This document shows positions 24,297 to 34,020 of a stretch of 64,000 nt of DNA, piece after piece. The notes beneath the pieces were generated by a model that searched no databases, was not told the origin of the DNA, and saw only the letters and a program-made list of their open reading frames with translations. A program made the position numbers and the translations under genes. Each line of letters opens with the position of its first letter. Positions within the stretch are counted from its first letter, which is position 1. Origin of the DNA: Streptomyces humi. Its GTDB lineage: Bacteria; Actinomycetota; Actinomycetes; Streptomycetales; Streptomycetaceae. The stretch is from positions 1-64,000 of the forward strand of contig NZ_LBMU02000106.1 in NCBI RefSeq assembly GCF_001005085.2, read 5' to 3'.

Positions 24297-24411
24297 ACCC
24301 GCACAGTGCAATATGTATGACAACATTGAACGAGATAGTGTTTCTGCTGTCGCTCGACGGCGGGTGTTCCTCCCGCGGTTCGATGCGTCGGCCACGAGTG
24401 AGGGGATTGCC

Positions 24412-25416
<1,005 letters not shown>

Positions 25417-25453
25417 TCGCGAGCGGGCACGGACGGGAACCGGTGACGGTCTC

Positions 25454-26272
25454 ATGACGACACTGCATGTCACCCTGCTCGGCGGGCTCCGCGAGACAGC
25501 CGCCGTACCACTGCGCGCGGCGGAAGCGGCGCACGGCACGCGGTCGCTGCGCCGCTTCGCCCTGGAACTCCATGTGCCGCATGAACGGCAGCCGGCACTG
25601 GATGCCGAACTGCGGGCCGCCGCCGCGCCGGACGGGACGTATCTGCAAGGCACCGACGCGATGTGGCGCGTGGTGGAAGGCCGGACCGTCGTGGCCCACG
25701 GTCCGCGGGCCGGGATCTACCGGTACCGGGTGGAGATCGAGGAGGTGGCGGACGCCACGCGGGCCGACACCCGCGCTGTGGGCGAGGGCGCGTCGGCCGA
25801 GGCGGGCGAGCTGCCCACCGGCGAGAGCCCCGACGTCATGCAGCTCAAGCTGGCCGTCCTGGTACTGCCCGTCTCGGACGTCGACCGGGCGAAGTCGTTC
25901 TACGAGGCCGTCGGGTTCCGACTGGATGCCGACCATGCCGTCGACGCCTCCTATCGCGTGGTGCACATGACGCCCCCGGGATCGGCGTGCTCGATCCTGT
26001 TCGGGACCGGAGTCACCACGGCCGTCCCGGGCTCCGTGCGGGGCCTGCACCTCGTCGTCTCCGACATCGAGCGGGCCTGCCGGGAACTCGCCGCGAGAGG
26101 CGTGGTGACCGGCGGAATCTTCCACGACACGAGCGGTGTGTTCCACCGCAGCACCGATGAGAAGCGGGTCGGGGGACCCGACCCGCAGCGTCGTGACTAC
26201 CACTCCTACGCCGAGTTCAGCGACCCGGACGGCAACGTATGGGTGCTTCAGGAGGTGCCGGCGCGGGGCTGA
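25454..26272 (+). CDS. VOC (glyoxalase-like) domain protein with unassigned N-terminal domain
   Basis: A 272-residue protein with two parts. The N-terminal ~115 residues are not recognised. Residues about 128-270 form a VOC fold resembling glyoxalase/dioxygenase superfamily members: KLAVLVLPVSDVDRAKSFYEAVGF at the start and YAEFSDPDGNVWVLQEV with the metal-ligand Glu at the end. A His metal ligand typical of position one appears replaced, so binding rather than catalysis is possible. It lies 37 bp after ilvC and may be co-transcribed. The two-part layout looks like a fusion. Confidence 0.8.
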   Translation: MTTLHVTLLGGLRETAAVPLRAAEAAHGTRSLRRFALELHVPHERQPALDAELRAAAAPDGTYLQGTDAMWRVVEGRTVVAHGPRAGIYRYRVEIEEVADATRADTRAVGEGASAEAGELPTGESPDVMQLKLAVLVLPVSDVDRAKSFYEAVGFRLDADHAVDASYRVVHMTPPGSACSILFGTGVTTAVPGSVRGLHLVVSDIERACRELAARGVVTGGIFHDTSGVFHRSTDEKRVGGPDPQRRDYHSYAEFSDPDGNVWVLQEVPARG

Positions 26273-26355
26273 GAGGCTGGAGGTCCTCCTCGGATCCTGT
26301 CGGACACCGGTCCCCGAACTGACCGGACAGAGGGCGCGGCTGAGACGTCCTGGGT

Positions 26356-26613
26356 TCAGCAGGCTTCCAGGGCGAAGTCACCCAGGATGTGCTGTCGTAT
26401 GCGCTGCACCTCGGCGCGATCGGGTTCCACGGGCACCAGGTCGCGGGCGTCCTGCTCGGAGGGGCTGTTGGCCCTGTGCACCGCGGCGCACAGGGCTTCG
26501 GCGCTGTCCGGCGCCTCGCCGACGACGTAGTACAGCCAGACGATCCGGGAGCCGTGCGACCGGCACGGCAGCCCGACCAACCAGGTGCGGGAGTCGCTGG
26601 GTGTGCTGAACAT
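26356..26613 (-). CDS. Conserved small protein of unknown function
   Basis: An 85-residue protein, MFSTPSDSRTW at the start, with a central hydrophobic/aromatic segment RIVWLYYVVGEAP and a charged C-terminal half (LVPVEPDRAEVQRIRQHIL). I do not recognise the family. AAAGGAG lies upstream of the ATG at 26613. A weaker ECF41-type element (P11) is about 95 bases upstream. It is convergent with the VOC gene. Confidence 0.65.
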   Translation of the reverse strand: MFSTPSDSRTWLVGLPCRSHGSRIVWLYYVVGEAPDSAEALCAAVHRANSPSEQDARDLVPVEPDRAEVQRIRQHILGDFALEAC

Positions 26614-26706
26614 GAGGTCTCGTCTCCTTTCTCTGCCGGCGGCGACGGCGGCAGAAGCGGGTGTGGCTCCGCGAGGAGTTACGCCGAGTTCCGCCCTTTC
26701 TTCATT

Positions 26707-26733
26707 GACAGGACGGCGCCCTGGTTCGTGACA
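26707..26733 (-). promoter_or_regulatory. Weak ECF41-type promoter (P11)
   Basis: Minus strand: TGTCACG (26733-26727), 16 bases, TGTC (26710-26707). Two positions depart from the window consensus but the spacer is kept. It faces the 85-residue gene. Confidence 0.5.
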
Positions 26734-26800
26734 GCGAATCGCCTTGCTACACCTGTCCCCCCTCAACTGCCGTGGCGCGGCCCGTGGACGGGGATCTTGG

Positions 26801-26826
26801 TGTCACAGATACGCGACCGTGGTGTC
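26801..26826 (+). promoter_or_regulatory. Orphan ECF41-like element at PP2C remnant (P12)
   Basis: TGTCACA (26801-26807) is followed by TGTC at a 15-base spacer (26823-26826), one base shorter than all others. It points into the 5'-truncated phosphatase fragment; it may be a leftover promoter displaced by the deletion, or chance. Confidence 0.35.
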
Positions 26827-27222
26827 CCTGCTCCTGGCGCCCCACCGCCGCACCCTGCGGACGGTCACCGCCGGCCATCCGGGCTTTCTGCACCGGCACA
26901 GGGGAGAGGTCCGTTGGGTGGAGCCGCCGTCAGGTCTCCCGCTGGGACTCTTCCCCGGGCAGGGAGACTGGCGTGAGAGCGAGATGGCGATGCCGGACGG
27001 GGACGGCATCGTGCTGTTCACCGACGGACTCTACGAAGGTCGCACGGCCGGCGGACGGCTCGGGGAGGAGGGCTTGCTGAGGCTGGCCGGTCGACACGCG
27101 CATCTGGAGGCGCAGACGTTCGTCGACGCCCTGGTAGGCGGCGTATCGCTGCTGGCCGCCCCGTTCGGTGGGCGTGGGCTGCGGGACGATGTGGCGGTGC
27201 TTCATCTGTCCTGCGACGGCGG
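26815..27222 (+). pseudogene. 5'-truncated PP2C (SpoIIE-type) phosphatase remnant
   Basis: The frame encodes the C-terminal half of a SpoIIE-type serine/threonine phosphatase: ATVVSLLLAPHRRTLRTVTAGHPGFL, then GLPLGLFPGQGDW, then IVLFTDGLYEGRTAGGRLGEEGL and finally the metal-binding end GLRDDVAVLHL. The N-terminal half, with its PAS/GAF region and first PP2C aspartates, is absent upstream of about 26815. There is no stop codon at the natural end; the frame runs on antisense to the next gene, so it is almost certainly a fragment. Confidence 0.72.
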
Positions 27223-27275
27223 GGGCGGGCATGACGTTCTGCCGACCCGCAGGGCCGGCCCGGCCTACGGACGAT

Positions 27276-27309
27276 GCCGGTTCCCGCCGGGGAAGGGGCG
27301 GGAACCGGC
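27276..27309. terminator. Hairpin after MFS gene
   Basis: GCCGGTTCCCGCC (27276-27288) pairs perfectly with GGCGGGAACCGGC (27297-27309) over 8 bases. It lies about 40 bases past the stop codon of the MFS gene on the minus strand and after the PP2C remnant on the plus strand. Confidence 0.75.
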
Positions 27310-27349
27310 TGGTGAAGGCACCCCGGCCGGGGAGATCTCGGCGTTTGAC

Positions 27350-28882
27350 CTAGTCCAGAGCCCGGTGATGGGCGAAGCGCGACACCAGCGGCGGCTCCAT
27401 CAGCCAGCCGTGCGCCCGGCCGTGCCGTGCGCCAGAGGCGTCGGTGGTTTCGCGCAGCAGGGCGAAGGCCATCGCCGCGCCGATGGCCAGCAGGCCCGCG
27501 CACAGGGGCATGGCCCGGTCGAACGCCGTGTCGAAGGAGTCGGGGGAGCGGTAGGCGTCCGGGCTCATGCCGACCAGCAGCGGCAGCGCGGCCACGGAGA
27601 CCAGCCCGGCCGCGCGCGCTGCCGCGTTGTTGATCCCGCTGGCCAGGCCCGCGTCGGCGGCCTCGACCGAGCCCAGCAGAGTGACGCTCAGCGGAGCGAC
27701 CATGATGACCATGCCCGTCCCCATCACCAGCAGGGCGGGCAGAACGTCGGCGAAGTAGGAGGCGTGCGCGCCCACCCGCGCCGTCATCAGCATCCCCGCC
27801 CCGCACACCACGGGGCCGACGGTGAGCGGGATGCGCGGTCCCAGGCGTTGGGCGAGCGTCCCGGAGCGGGCGGAGAACAGCAGCATCAGCACCGTGCTCG
27901 GCAACATGGCGGCGCCCGCCGCCAGTGCCGAGTAGCCGGCGACGATTTGCAGTTGCAGGGCGGTCAGGAAGAAGAACCCGCCCAGCCCGGCGTAGACGCA
28001 CAGGGTGATCAGGTTGATGGCCGTGAACGGCCGCGACGAGAAGATCGACAGGGGCATCATCGGGTCGCCGCTGCGCCGCTCCACCAGCAGGAACGCACCC
28101 CCGGCCGCGATACTGCCCGCGGCCGCGGCAAGGGCGACGGGCCCGCCGGAACGGGCCTCGGTCAGCGCGTAGGTGGCCAGAGCGAGCGTCAGTGCGCCCA
28201 GCGCCGCACCGGCGAGGTCGAAGCCCCGCCGGGACCGGGTGTGGGTACCGGCCGGGACGGTGGGCTGCTGAGGCCTGCCGACGGACTCCGGGACATGGCG
28301 CAGTGCCAGGGGCACGCACAGCAGCGCCGGGGGGATCGTCAGCAGGAAGGTCCAGCGCCAGCCGGGGCCGTCGACGAGCCATCCGCCGAGAAACGGCCCG
28401 AGCGCCGCCCCGATCCCGCCGAACCCGGACCACAGCCCGATGGCGCGCGGCCGGTCGTCCGGGTGGAAGGAGGCTTCGATGATCGCCAGTGAGCCGGGGG
28501 TGAGCAGCGCTCCGCCGACGCCCTGGAGCGCGCGGGCGGCGATCAGCGTGGTCATGTCGGGAGCCAGTCCGCACAGCAGGGATGCCGCAGCGAACCAGAT
28601 GATGCCCAGGACGAAGATCCGGCGTCGGCCGAAGCGGTCGCCCAGGGAGCCGCCCAGCAGGATGAGGCCCGCGAGGGTCAGCATGTAGGCGTTCACGGTC
28701 CACTGGAGTGCGGCGAGGTCGGCGTCGAAGTCGTCGCCGATGTGCGGCAGCGCGACGTTGGTGACGGTCGAGCCGAGCAGCACCACGCTGGAGCCGAGGA
28801 CGGTGGCCAGAAGGGTCCATCGGCCACGGGCGCCGGCGATGCGCAGGAGGGCCGGGTCGCTCGGGGCGGGGGAGGGGTGCAT
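27350..28882 (-). CDS. MFS transporter, DHA2 family (14-TM drug/proton antiporter)
   Basis: A 510-residue DHA2-type exporter with about 14 hydrophobic segments. Signatures are TVNAYMLTLAGLILLGGSLGDRFGRRR (motif A, about residues 62-88), ARALQGVGGALLTPGSLAII (motif B/C region) and GLWSGFGGIGAALGPFLGGWL (motif C). It probably exports a drug or antiseptic with proton exchange; substrate unknown. AAGGAGAC precedes the ATG at 28882. No dedicated regulator is adjacent. An AhpD-type gene lies upstream on the same strand, separated by a strong hairpin. Confidence 0.93.
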   Translation of the reverse strand: MHPSPAPSDPALLRIAGARGRWTLLATVLGSSVVLLGSTVTNVALPHIGDDFDADLAALQWTVNAYMLTLAGLILLGGSLGDRFGRRRIFVLGIIWFAAASLLCGLAPDMTTLIAARALQGVGGALLTPGSLAIIEASFHPDDRPRAIGLWSGFGGIGAALGPFLGGWLVDGPGWRWTFLLTIPPALLCVPLALRHVPESVGRPQQPTVPAGTHTRSRRGFDLAGAALGALTLALATYALTEARSGGPVALAAAAGSIAAGGAFLLVERRSGDPMMPLSIFSSRPFTAINLITLCVYAGLGGFFFLTALQLQIVAGYSALAAGAAMLPSTVLMLLFSARSGTLAQRLGPRIPLTVGPVVCGAGMLMTARVGAHASYFADVLPALLVMGTGMVIMVAPLSVTLLGSVEAADAGLASGINNAAARAAGLVSVAALPLLVGMSPDAYRSPDSFDTAFDRAMPLCAGLLAIGAAMAFALLRETTDASGARHGRAHGWLMEPPLVSRFAHHRALD

Positions 28883-29187
28883 GTCGTCTCCTTGGGACAG
28901 TGGGCCAGGAGGCGGCCGGTGCGTTCGTGCCGGGCAGCGGGTGCGGCGGGTCGGTCTTCTCGTCTACGCACGGGTGCGCTGGGTGGGGGTGGTGGGTGGC
29001 GCGTCGCGTATGCCCGGGGTGCGGTGGTCCGCGGGTGGGCCTTCGCGTGGGACCCGGGGTGCTGCGGTTCGCGGTCGCGGCGTGGCGTCGTGTGGACGCA
29101 GGGTGTCCGAGGGCCCGTCTCCCGCTCGGTGGGCCCGGGGCGAGCGGGAGACGGACGGTGGGCGTCCGGCGGGCCGGAGCGGGCGGG
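28883..29187. other. 305-bp spacer between AhpD and MFS genes
   Basis: No gene is seen. The only structure is the terminator-like hairpin at 29115-29154. The remaining ~230 bases before the MFS gene must contain its promoter; no TGTCACA-type element is present. Confidence 0.6.
29115..29154. terminator. Hairpin after AhpD-type gene
   Basis: CCGTCTCCCGCTCG (29115-29128) pairs perfectly with CGAGCGGGAGACGG (29141-29154) over a 12-base loop, about 35 bases past the AhpD-type stop codon on the minus strand. Confidence 0.75.
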
Positions 29188-29658
29188 TCAGCCGAACATG
29201 CCCGGCTGGTAGCCGCCGGCGGGTTGCTGGTTGATGACGTTGATGCGGTTGTAGGCGTTGATGATCGCGATCAACGAGATCAGCGCGGCGAGCTGGTCCT
29301 CGTCGTAGTGCTTCGCGGCGTCGGCCCAGGCCTCGTCCGACACCCCGCCCGCCGCGTCGGCGATGCGGGTGCCCTGCTCGGTGACCTCCAGTGCCGCGCG
29401 CTCGGCGTCGGTGAAGACGGTGGCCTCGCGCCAGGCGGCGACCAGGTGCAGCCGCTGCTGGTCCTCACCCGCGGCTACGGCGTCCTTGGTGTGCATGTCG
29501 GTGCAGAACCCGCAGCCGTTGATCTGGCTGGCCCGGATCTTCACCAGTTCCTGGGTGGCGACGGGAAGCGCCGAGTGCACAGCGGCCCCGGCCGAGTTGA
29601 GGTGCTTCATGACCTTGCCCGCGAGAGCGTTGCCGAAGTAGTTGATGCGCGCGTCCAT
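29188..29658 (-). CDS. Carboxymuconolactone decarboxylase/AhpD-family peroxidase-like protein
   Basis: A 156-residue CMD/AhpD-type protein. The redox motif CGFC (Cys49, Cys52) followed by His56 in INGCGFCTDMHTKDA is the AhpD-like active site, with a relay Glu likely just before. Such proteins are alkylhydroperoxidase-type thiol enzymes. CMD proteins are one of the hallmark ECF41 target classes. The gene lies 84 bp downstream of an NmrA gene on the same strand; no separate TGTCACA element is present in the gap, so it is most likely co-transcribed from P13, giving a two-gene epimerase-CMD operon. Confidence 0.94.
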   Translation of the reverse strand: MDARINYFGNALAGKVMKHLNSAGAAVHSALPVATQELVKIRASQINGCGFCTDMHTKDAVAAGEDQQRLHLVAAWREATVFTDAERAALEVTEQGTRIADAAGGVSDEAWADAAKHYDEDQLAALISLIAIINAYNRINVINQQPAGGYQPGMFG

Positions 29659-29742
29659 GCAGGGATCCTCAGAGTCGAGTGATGGGAGATGAACTGACGT
29701 GACGTTGCTGCGATTTCGGGGCCGTGGGCTCCGTGCTCGCCG

Positions 29743-30486
29743 TTACTGCTCGCTGCTCCAGTCGGCGAAGTGCGTCTCGCCGAGCTGTGCGTCGGGGCCG
29801 GGCAGCAGGTCGGACTCCTTGAGGGCGGCGCCCCAGTAGAGCCCCTTCGGGTCCGTCACGACCGTGCGGGGGTCGTTGTGGGCCGCGAGGCCCTCGCGGA
29901 TGAAGTCCTCCAGGGTGAAGGCGTCGGGGCCGGCGACCTCGACGATTCCGTTCACCGGAGCGCCGACCGCCGTGCGGCCGACGGCCGCTGCCACGTCGCC
30001 CGAGAAGATGGGCTGGATCTTGATGGGGGCGACGGCCACCGTGTCACCGCTGGTCGCCGAGTCCGCGAGGGTCTTGGCGAACTCGAAGAACTGCGTGGCG
30101 TGGACGATCGAGTACGGCACTCCGGAGTCCCGGATCATGTCCTCCTGGACCTGCTTGGCCTGGAAGTAGCCGGACTGCTGGAGGCGGTCGGTGCCCACGA
30201 CGGACAGAGCCACGTGGTGCGTGACGCCGGCGGCAGCCTCCGCGGCGAGCAGGTTGGTGGTGGAGGCGCGGAAGAACTCCATCACCGCGTCGTCGTCGAA
30301 CGAGGGGGAGTTGGAGACGTCGACGACGACGGAGGCGCCCTTCAGGACGTCGGCCAGGCCTTCGCCGGTGACCGTATTGACTCCGGTGTTCGGGGAGGCT
30401 GCCACCGCCTCATGACCGTGTTCGTTGAGCTTGGAGACGACCTTGGAACCGATGAGTCCGGTTCCGCCGATCACTACGACCTTCAT
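29743..30486 (-). CDS. NmrA-type NAD(P)-binding protein, paralogue 2
   Basis: A 247-residue protein, closely similar to the NmrA protein at 15152, including an almost identical N-terminus (MKVVVIGGTGLIGSKVVSKL). The Rossmann motif is at residues 7-13. It is first in an operon with the CMD/AhpD gene. The pairing of an epimerase-like protein with a CMD protein behind an ECF41-type promoter (P13) is the arrangement known for ECF41 regulons. ATG 30486 is fixed by the Rossmann strand. Confidence 0.93.
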   Translation of the reverse strand: MKVVVIGGTGLIGSKVVSKLNEHGHEAVAASPNTGVNTVTGEGLADVLKGASVVVDVSNSPSFDDDAVMEFFRASTTNLLAAEAAAGVTHHVALSVVGTDRLQQSGYFQAKQVQEDMIRDSGVPYSIVHATQFFEFAKTLADSATSGDTVAVAPIKIQPIFSGDVAAAVGRTAVGAPVNGIVEVAGPDAFTLEDFIREGLAAHNDPRTVVTDPKGLYWGAALKESDLLPGPDAQLGETHFADWSSEQ

Positions 30487-30574
30487 GGACTTTCCCTTCA
30501 CTGATCTGGCACGGTGCCCGGTGGGTCTGCGACGACCCGTCCAAGGCACCGGCCGCGATGGTTCGTACCCTCCT

Positions 30575-30601
30575 GACCAGGCGGCCCCGGCATGTGTGAC
30601 A
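30575..30601 (-). promoter_or_regulatory. ECF41-type promoter of NmrA-AhpD operon (P13)
   Basis: Minus strand: TGTCACA (30601-30595), 16 bases, GGTC (30578-30575). Exact match, about 90 bases before the NmrA ATG at 30486. Confidence 0.83.
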
Positions 30602-30739
30602 GGACGGCGCACAAAGATTTCGCGTCGGCTCTCGATCGGCTTTCACACGGCGGGTCCGACACCGCCGGAGGGCGCGGCGCCAGGGCGGTCGAACCGGTGG
30701 TGGCAGTCCTGGGGCCCGAGCCGCTCGCGAGCACACTGG

Positions 30740-30907
30740 GGATCGCCCGGGCGGCGAGCGCGGCGGATCGACCGCGACACCGGCCTCGGGGGCTTCGATG
30801 GCCGCTCGAAGGCCTGTCGCACCGCTTGCCACCACGAGGACGGAGGCGGCCGGCTGGTGTCCGAGCGAAGACCTGGGTCCTCCTGCGACGGCGAACGGAC
30901 AGATCAT
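30740..30907 (-). pseudogene. Remnant of a flavoprotein N-terminus
   Basis: From an ATG at 30907 the frame reads ...ASVLVVASGATGLRAAIEAPEAGVAVD..., which matches the FAD-binding start of the intact flavoprotein at 16016-17758 (TTVLVIGTGGAGLRAAIELAESGVDV). Similarity fades after about 40 residues and the glycine-rich loop is degraded. The fragment still has a perfect ECF41-type promoter (P14) ending 12 bases before its ATG. Confidence 0.65.
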
Positions 30908-30918
30908 CGGTTGGGAGC

Positions 30919-30945
30919 GACCGGACAGGCCCCCGATTTGTGACA
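30919..30945 (-). promoter_or_regulatory. ECF41-type promoter of the flavoprotein remnant (P14)
   Basis: Minus strand: TGTCACA (30945-30939), 16 bases, GGTC (30922-30919). Exact match although the gene it served is decayed. Confidence 0.72.
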
Positions 30946-31089
30946 ACCTCAGCGTGTTTCCGGGCGTGGAAGTAGTCACATCGTCTGTCCGCGCGGCGGG
31001 GAAGGGGCCGTGGGTATCGTGACAAGGATTCTTCCGAACCCCGCTGTGGGAGCTCTGTTCCCCCGGATCCCGCCGAGGAGCCGAGTCGC

Positions 31090-33870
31090 ATGATCGCCAG
31101 CCCGCTTCCCGCTCTGGTCGGCCGGCAGCGTGAGTGCACGGCGCTCGACAACCTGCTGGCCGGCCTCCGGAACGGCGGTTCCCGTGTCGTGGTCGTCCGG
31201 GGCGAGGCGGGCATCGGCAAGTCGGTGCTGCTGGAGTACGTGGCTGCGCAGGCGTCCCGGGTGAAGGTGACCTGGGCCCGCGGTGTCGAGGCCGACATGG
31301 AGCTCCCCTATGCGAGCCTGCACCAGGTCTGCGCGCCGTTCCTGGACGGCGTCGAAGAACTGCCGCAACCCCAACGCGACGCTTTGCGCGTGGCGTTCGG
31401 GACGGCGGTCGGCGATCCGCCCGACCGTTTCCTGGTCGGCCTCGCCGTACTGACCCTGCTCACCCGCGCCTCGGAGGCGCGGCCGGTGCTGGTGCTGGTC
31501 GACGACGCCCAGTGGCTGGATCAAGTGTCCTTGCAGACACTTGAGTTCGTGGCCCGTCGACTGCTCGCCGAGCCGGTCGCCATGGTGTTCGCGGTCCGCG
31601 ACCCCGAGGGGCAGTCCGCGCTCGCGGGCCTGCCGGCGCTGCAACTCAGGGGACTTGACGCCGCTTCGGCCGGGGAGCTCCTGGAGGAGGCTGTGGGGGG
31701 TCGCTTGGAGGAGCGGGTCCGGGACCGGTTCGTGGCCGAGACGCACGGCAACCCGCTGGCGCTGCTGGAGTTCTCGCGTGGCCGCAGCGCCGCCGAACTG
31801 GCCTACGGCGTCGACGCGTCGAGTGCCCCGGTCGTCCAAGGGCCGGTGGCCAGCCGCGTCGAGCGTGATTTCGCCGGGCGGCTCGGTGCGCTGCCGGCCG
31901 CGACCCGCACCCTGCTGCTGATCGCTGCCGCGGAACCGGTCGGCGACGTACGCCTCTTGATCCGCGCGGCCGCTTCCCTCGGCATCACTCCGGACACCGC
32001 ACCGGCCAGGGCAGCCGGCCTGATCGAGTTCGGCGAGCCCGTACGGTTCCGGCACCCGCTGGTCCGTTCGGCGGTCTACCACGGAGCCGAGCCGGAGGAC
32101 CGACGTGCGGTGCACCGCGCCCTGGCCGAGGCCACGGACCCCCTCCGGGACCCCGACCGGCGCGCCTGGCACGCCGCGCAGGCGGCCGACGGGCCGGACG
32201 AGGAGGTCGCCGCGGGACTGGAGCAGGCCGCCGACCGCGCCCGGCAGCGCGGTGGCATCGCGGCCGAGGCGGTTCTGCTGGAACGCGCGGTGGAGGTGAC
32301 GCCCGACCCCTGGCCGCGAGGGCGCCGGGCCCTTGCGGCGGCCGAGGCGCACTTCTCGGCCGCCGCGCCCGAACGGGCCACGGAACTGGCCGCGGTGGCC
32401 GACCTGTATCCCCTCAGCGTCCTGGACCGGGCCCGCCTGGCACGTCTGCGGGCCAGAATCCTGTTCGCCCGCAGGCGCAGCGACGAGGCGGCACCACTGC
32501 TCCTGGACGCGGCCGCACAGTTCACCGCGGCCGGATCTCCCCTGGCGCGGGAGACGTACCTGGAGGCGATCAGCGCGACCATCTTCGCCGGCCGGGTCCA
32601 CGGTCCGGCCGGCGCCCGCGCCGCGGCGATCGCGGCCCGCGCGTCCGGGGCGCCCTCCTCGGGCTCCAAGGCCGCGGACGCTCTCCTGGACGGTGTGGCG
32701 GCCCTGCTCGCGGACGGCTCCGAGACGGCCGTCCCGGCCCTGCACGAGGCACTCGACCTGCTCGAACACGAAGAGCTCCGCACGCGGGAGGCGACCGTAC
32801 GGTGGCTGCTGCTGGCCCCGGTAGCGCTTGAGTCGTTCATCCACTGGGCCTGGGACCTCCATGCCTGGGACACTCTCGCGACTCGCGCGGTGCGTCTGGC
32901 CCGCGACATCGGAGCACTCGGCAGCCTGCCGCCGGCTCTGATCTACGCGGGCGGGGTGCACATCCACTACGGCGACTTCGCCGAGGCCGACCGGATGATC
33001 GACGAGGCCGACGCGATCGCCACCGCGACCGGCCACGCCCCGCACAAATACGCCGCACTCGTCCTGGCCGCGTGGCGGGGTGAGGCGGATGTCGCCGCCG
33101 GGATCATCGAAGAAGCCAGAGAGCGTGCCGTGCAGCGGGGCGAAGTATCCCTGCTCGGTGCCATGGGGTACATCCAGGGCGTGCTCTTCAACGGACTGGC
33201 CCGCTACGAAGAGGCGATCGAGGCCGCCCGCACCGGTATCGAGCACGACGGGTTCAACTTCACCGGTCTGTCGCTGGTCGAGCATGTGGAGGCCGCGACG
33301 CGTTGCGGTGAACTCGACCAGGCCCGCGCCTCGTTGGCCCGCCTTGCCGAACTCACCCGCGCCGCCGACTCCGGATGGGCGCGCGGTGCGAGCGCACGCA
33401 GTGAGGCGCTGCTTGCCGAGGGTGAGGCGGCCGACCGCCTGTACCGCACGGCGATCGAGGAATTCGGCCGCGGCGGGGTTGTCGTGGAGGTGGCACGCAC
33501 CCATCTGCTGTACGGCGAGTGGCTGCGGCGCGCACAGCGCCGCGCGCAGGCCCGCGAGCATCTCCGAACGGCCCACGACATGTTCGACGCGATGCCGGCT
33601 CACGCGTTCGCCGAACGGGCCCGCCGTGAGCTGATCGCCACCGGCGAGCAGGTGACCGCGCGGGAGACCACACCGGCGAACGCTCTCACCCCGCAGGAGT
33701 CGCAGGTCGCAGCCCTCGCCGCCGACGGCATGACGAACGCGCGGATCGGCGCGGAGCTGTTCATCAGCCCCCATACCGTGGAATGGCACCTGCGGAAGGT
33801 CTACGTGAAGCTCGGCATCAACTCCCGCCGAGCCCTGCCGGAGGTCCTCGACAGCGCACGGGCAGGGTGA
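31090..33870 (+). CDS. LAL-family LuxR transcriptional regulator, second copy
   Basis: A 926-residue LAL regulator. Walker A GEAGIGKS is at residues 38-45, Walker B LVLVDDAQWLD around 137-147. A TPR-like helical middle follows, and the C-terminal LuxR HTH is near 860-915 (LTPQESQVAALAADGMTN, SPHTVEWHLRKVYVKLGI). It is closely related to the LAL gene at 328, including the HTH, so the two may bind similar sites. The ATG at 31090 follows GAGGAGCC. It is divergent from the NmrA-AhpD operon and could control genes of the island; no direct target is visible. Confidence 0.94.
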   Translation: MIASPLPALVGRQRECTALDNLLAGLRNGGSRVVVVRGEAGIGKSVLLEYVAAQASRVKVTWARGVEADMELPYASLHQVCAPFLDGVEELPQPQRDALRVAFGTAVGDPPDRFLVGLAVLTLLTRASEARPVLVLVDDAQWLDQVSLQTLEFVARRLLAEPVAMVFAVRDPEGQSALAGLPALQLRGLDAASAGELLEEAVGGRLEERVRDRFVAETHGNPLALLEFSRGRSAAELAYGVDASSAPVVQGPVASRVERDFAGRLGALPAATRTLLLIAAAEPVGDVRLLIRAAASLGITPDTAPARAAGLIEFGEPVRFRHPLVRSAVYHGAEPEDRRAVHRALAEATDPLRDPDRRAWHAAQAADGPDEEVAAGLEQAADRARQRGGIAAEAVLLERAVEVTPDPWPRGRRALAAAEAHFSAAAPERATELAAVADLYPLSVLDRARLARLRARILFARRRSDEAAPLLLDAAAQFTAAGSPLARETYLEAISATIFAGRVHGPAGARAAAIAARASGAPSSGSKAADALLDGVAALLADGSETAVPALHEALDLLEHEELRTREATVRWLLLAPVALESFIHWAWDLHAWDTLATRAVRLARDIGALGSLPPALIYAGGVHIHYGDFAEADRMIDEADAIATATGHAPHKYAALVLAAWRGEADVAAGIIEEARERAVQRGEVSLLGAMGYIQGVLFNGLARYEEAIEAARTGIEHDGFNFTGLSLVEHVEAATRCGELDQARASLARLAELTRAADSGWARGASARSEALLAEGEAADRLYRTAIEEFGRGGVVVEVARTHLLYGEWLRRAQRRAQAREHLRTAHDMFDAMPAHAFAERARRELIATGEQVTARETTPANALTPQESQVAALAADGMTNARIGAELFISPHTVEWHLRKVYVKLGINSRRALPEVLDSARAG

Positions 33871-34020
33871 GTCGGAACCGACAGCCATCACGAACCCGCG
33901 GGGACCGGGCACCTGTGGGTGATCGCATACGGTGCCCAGACCTGGTGCACCCGGTCCAGCCGCACCAGGTCGGTCAGTGCCTCGCGCAGGCGAGGAACGA
34001 GGTCGGCCTCGCCCCACCTC

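Larger units (their letters stand above)
30487..31089. other. 603-bp spacer with two ECF41-type promoters and a flavoprotein remnant
   Basis: This divergent spacer between the NmrA-AhpD operon and the LAL gene holds P13, a decayed flavoprotein start (about 30740-30907) and P14. No complete gene is seen. No ECF41-type element faces the LAL gene: AGTCACA at 30974-30980 lacks a suitable -10. Confidence 0.65.

Noticed and set aside
24297..24411. Attenuator or riboswitch before ilvC
   Set aside because: No leader peptide rich in branched-chain codons and no paired alternative hairpins were visible by eye.
26744..28492. A 582-codon plus-strand frame beginning as a PP2C phosphatase
   Set aside because: Only the first ~150 codons are phosphatase-like; the rest is antisense to the MFS gene. 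Annotated as a remnant instead.
31018..31024. CGTGACA near the LAL gene as an ECF41-type element
   Set aside because: It faces away from the LAL gene and the position 16 bases on is GGGG-type sequence without NGTC.
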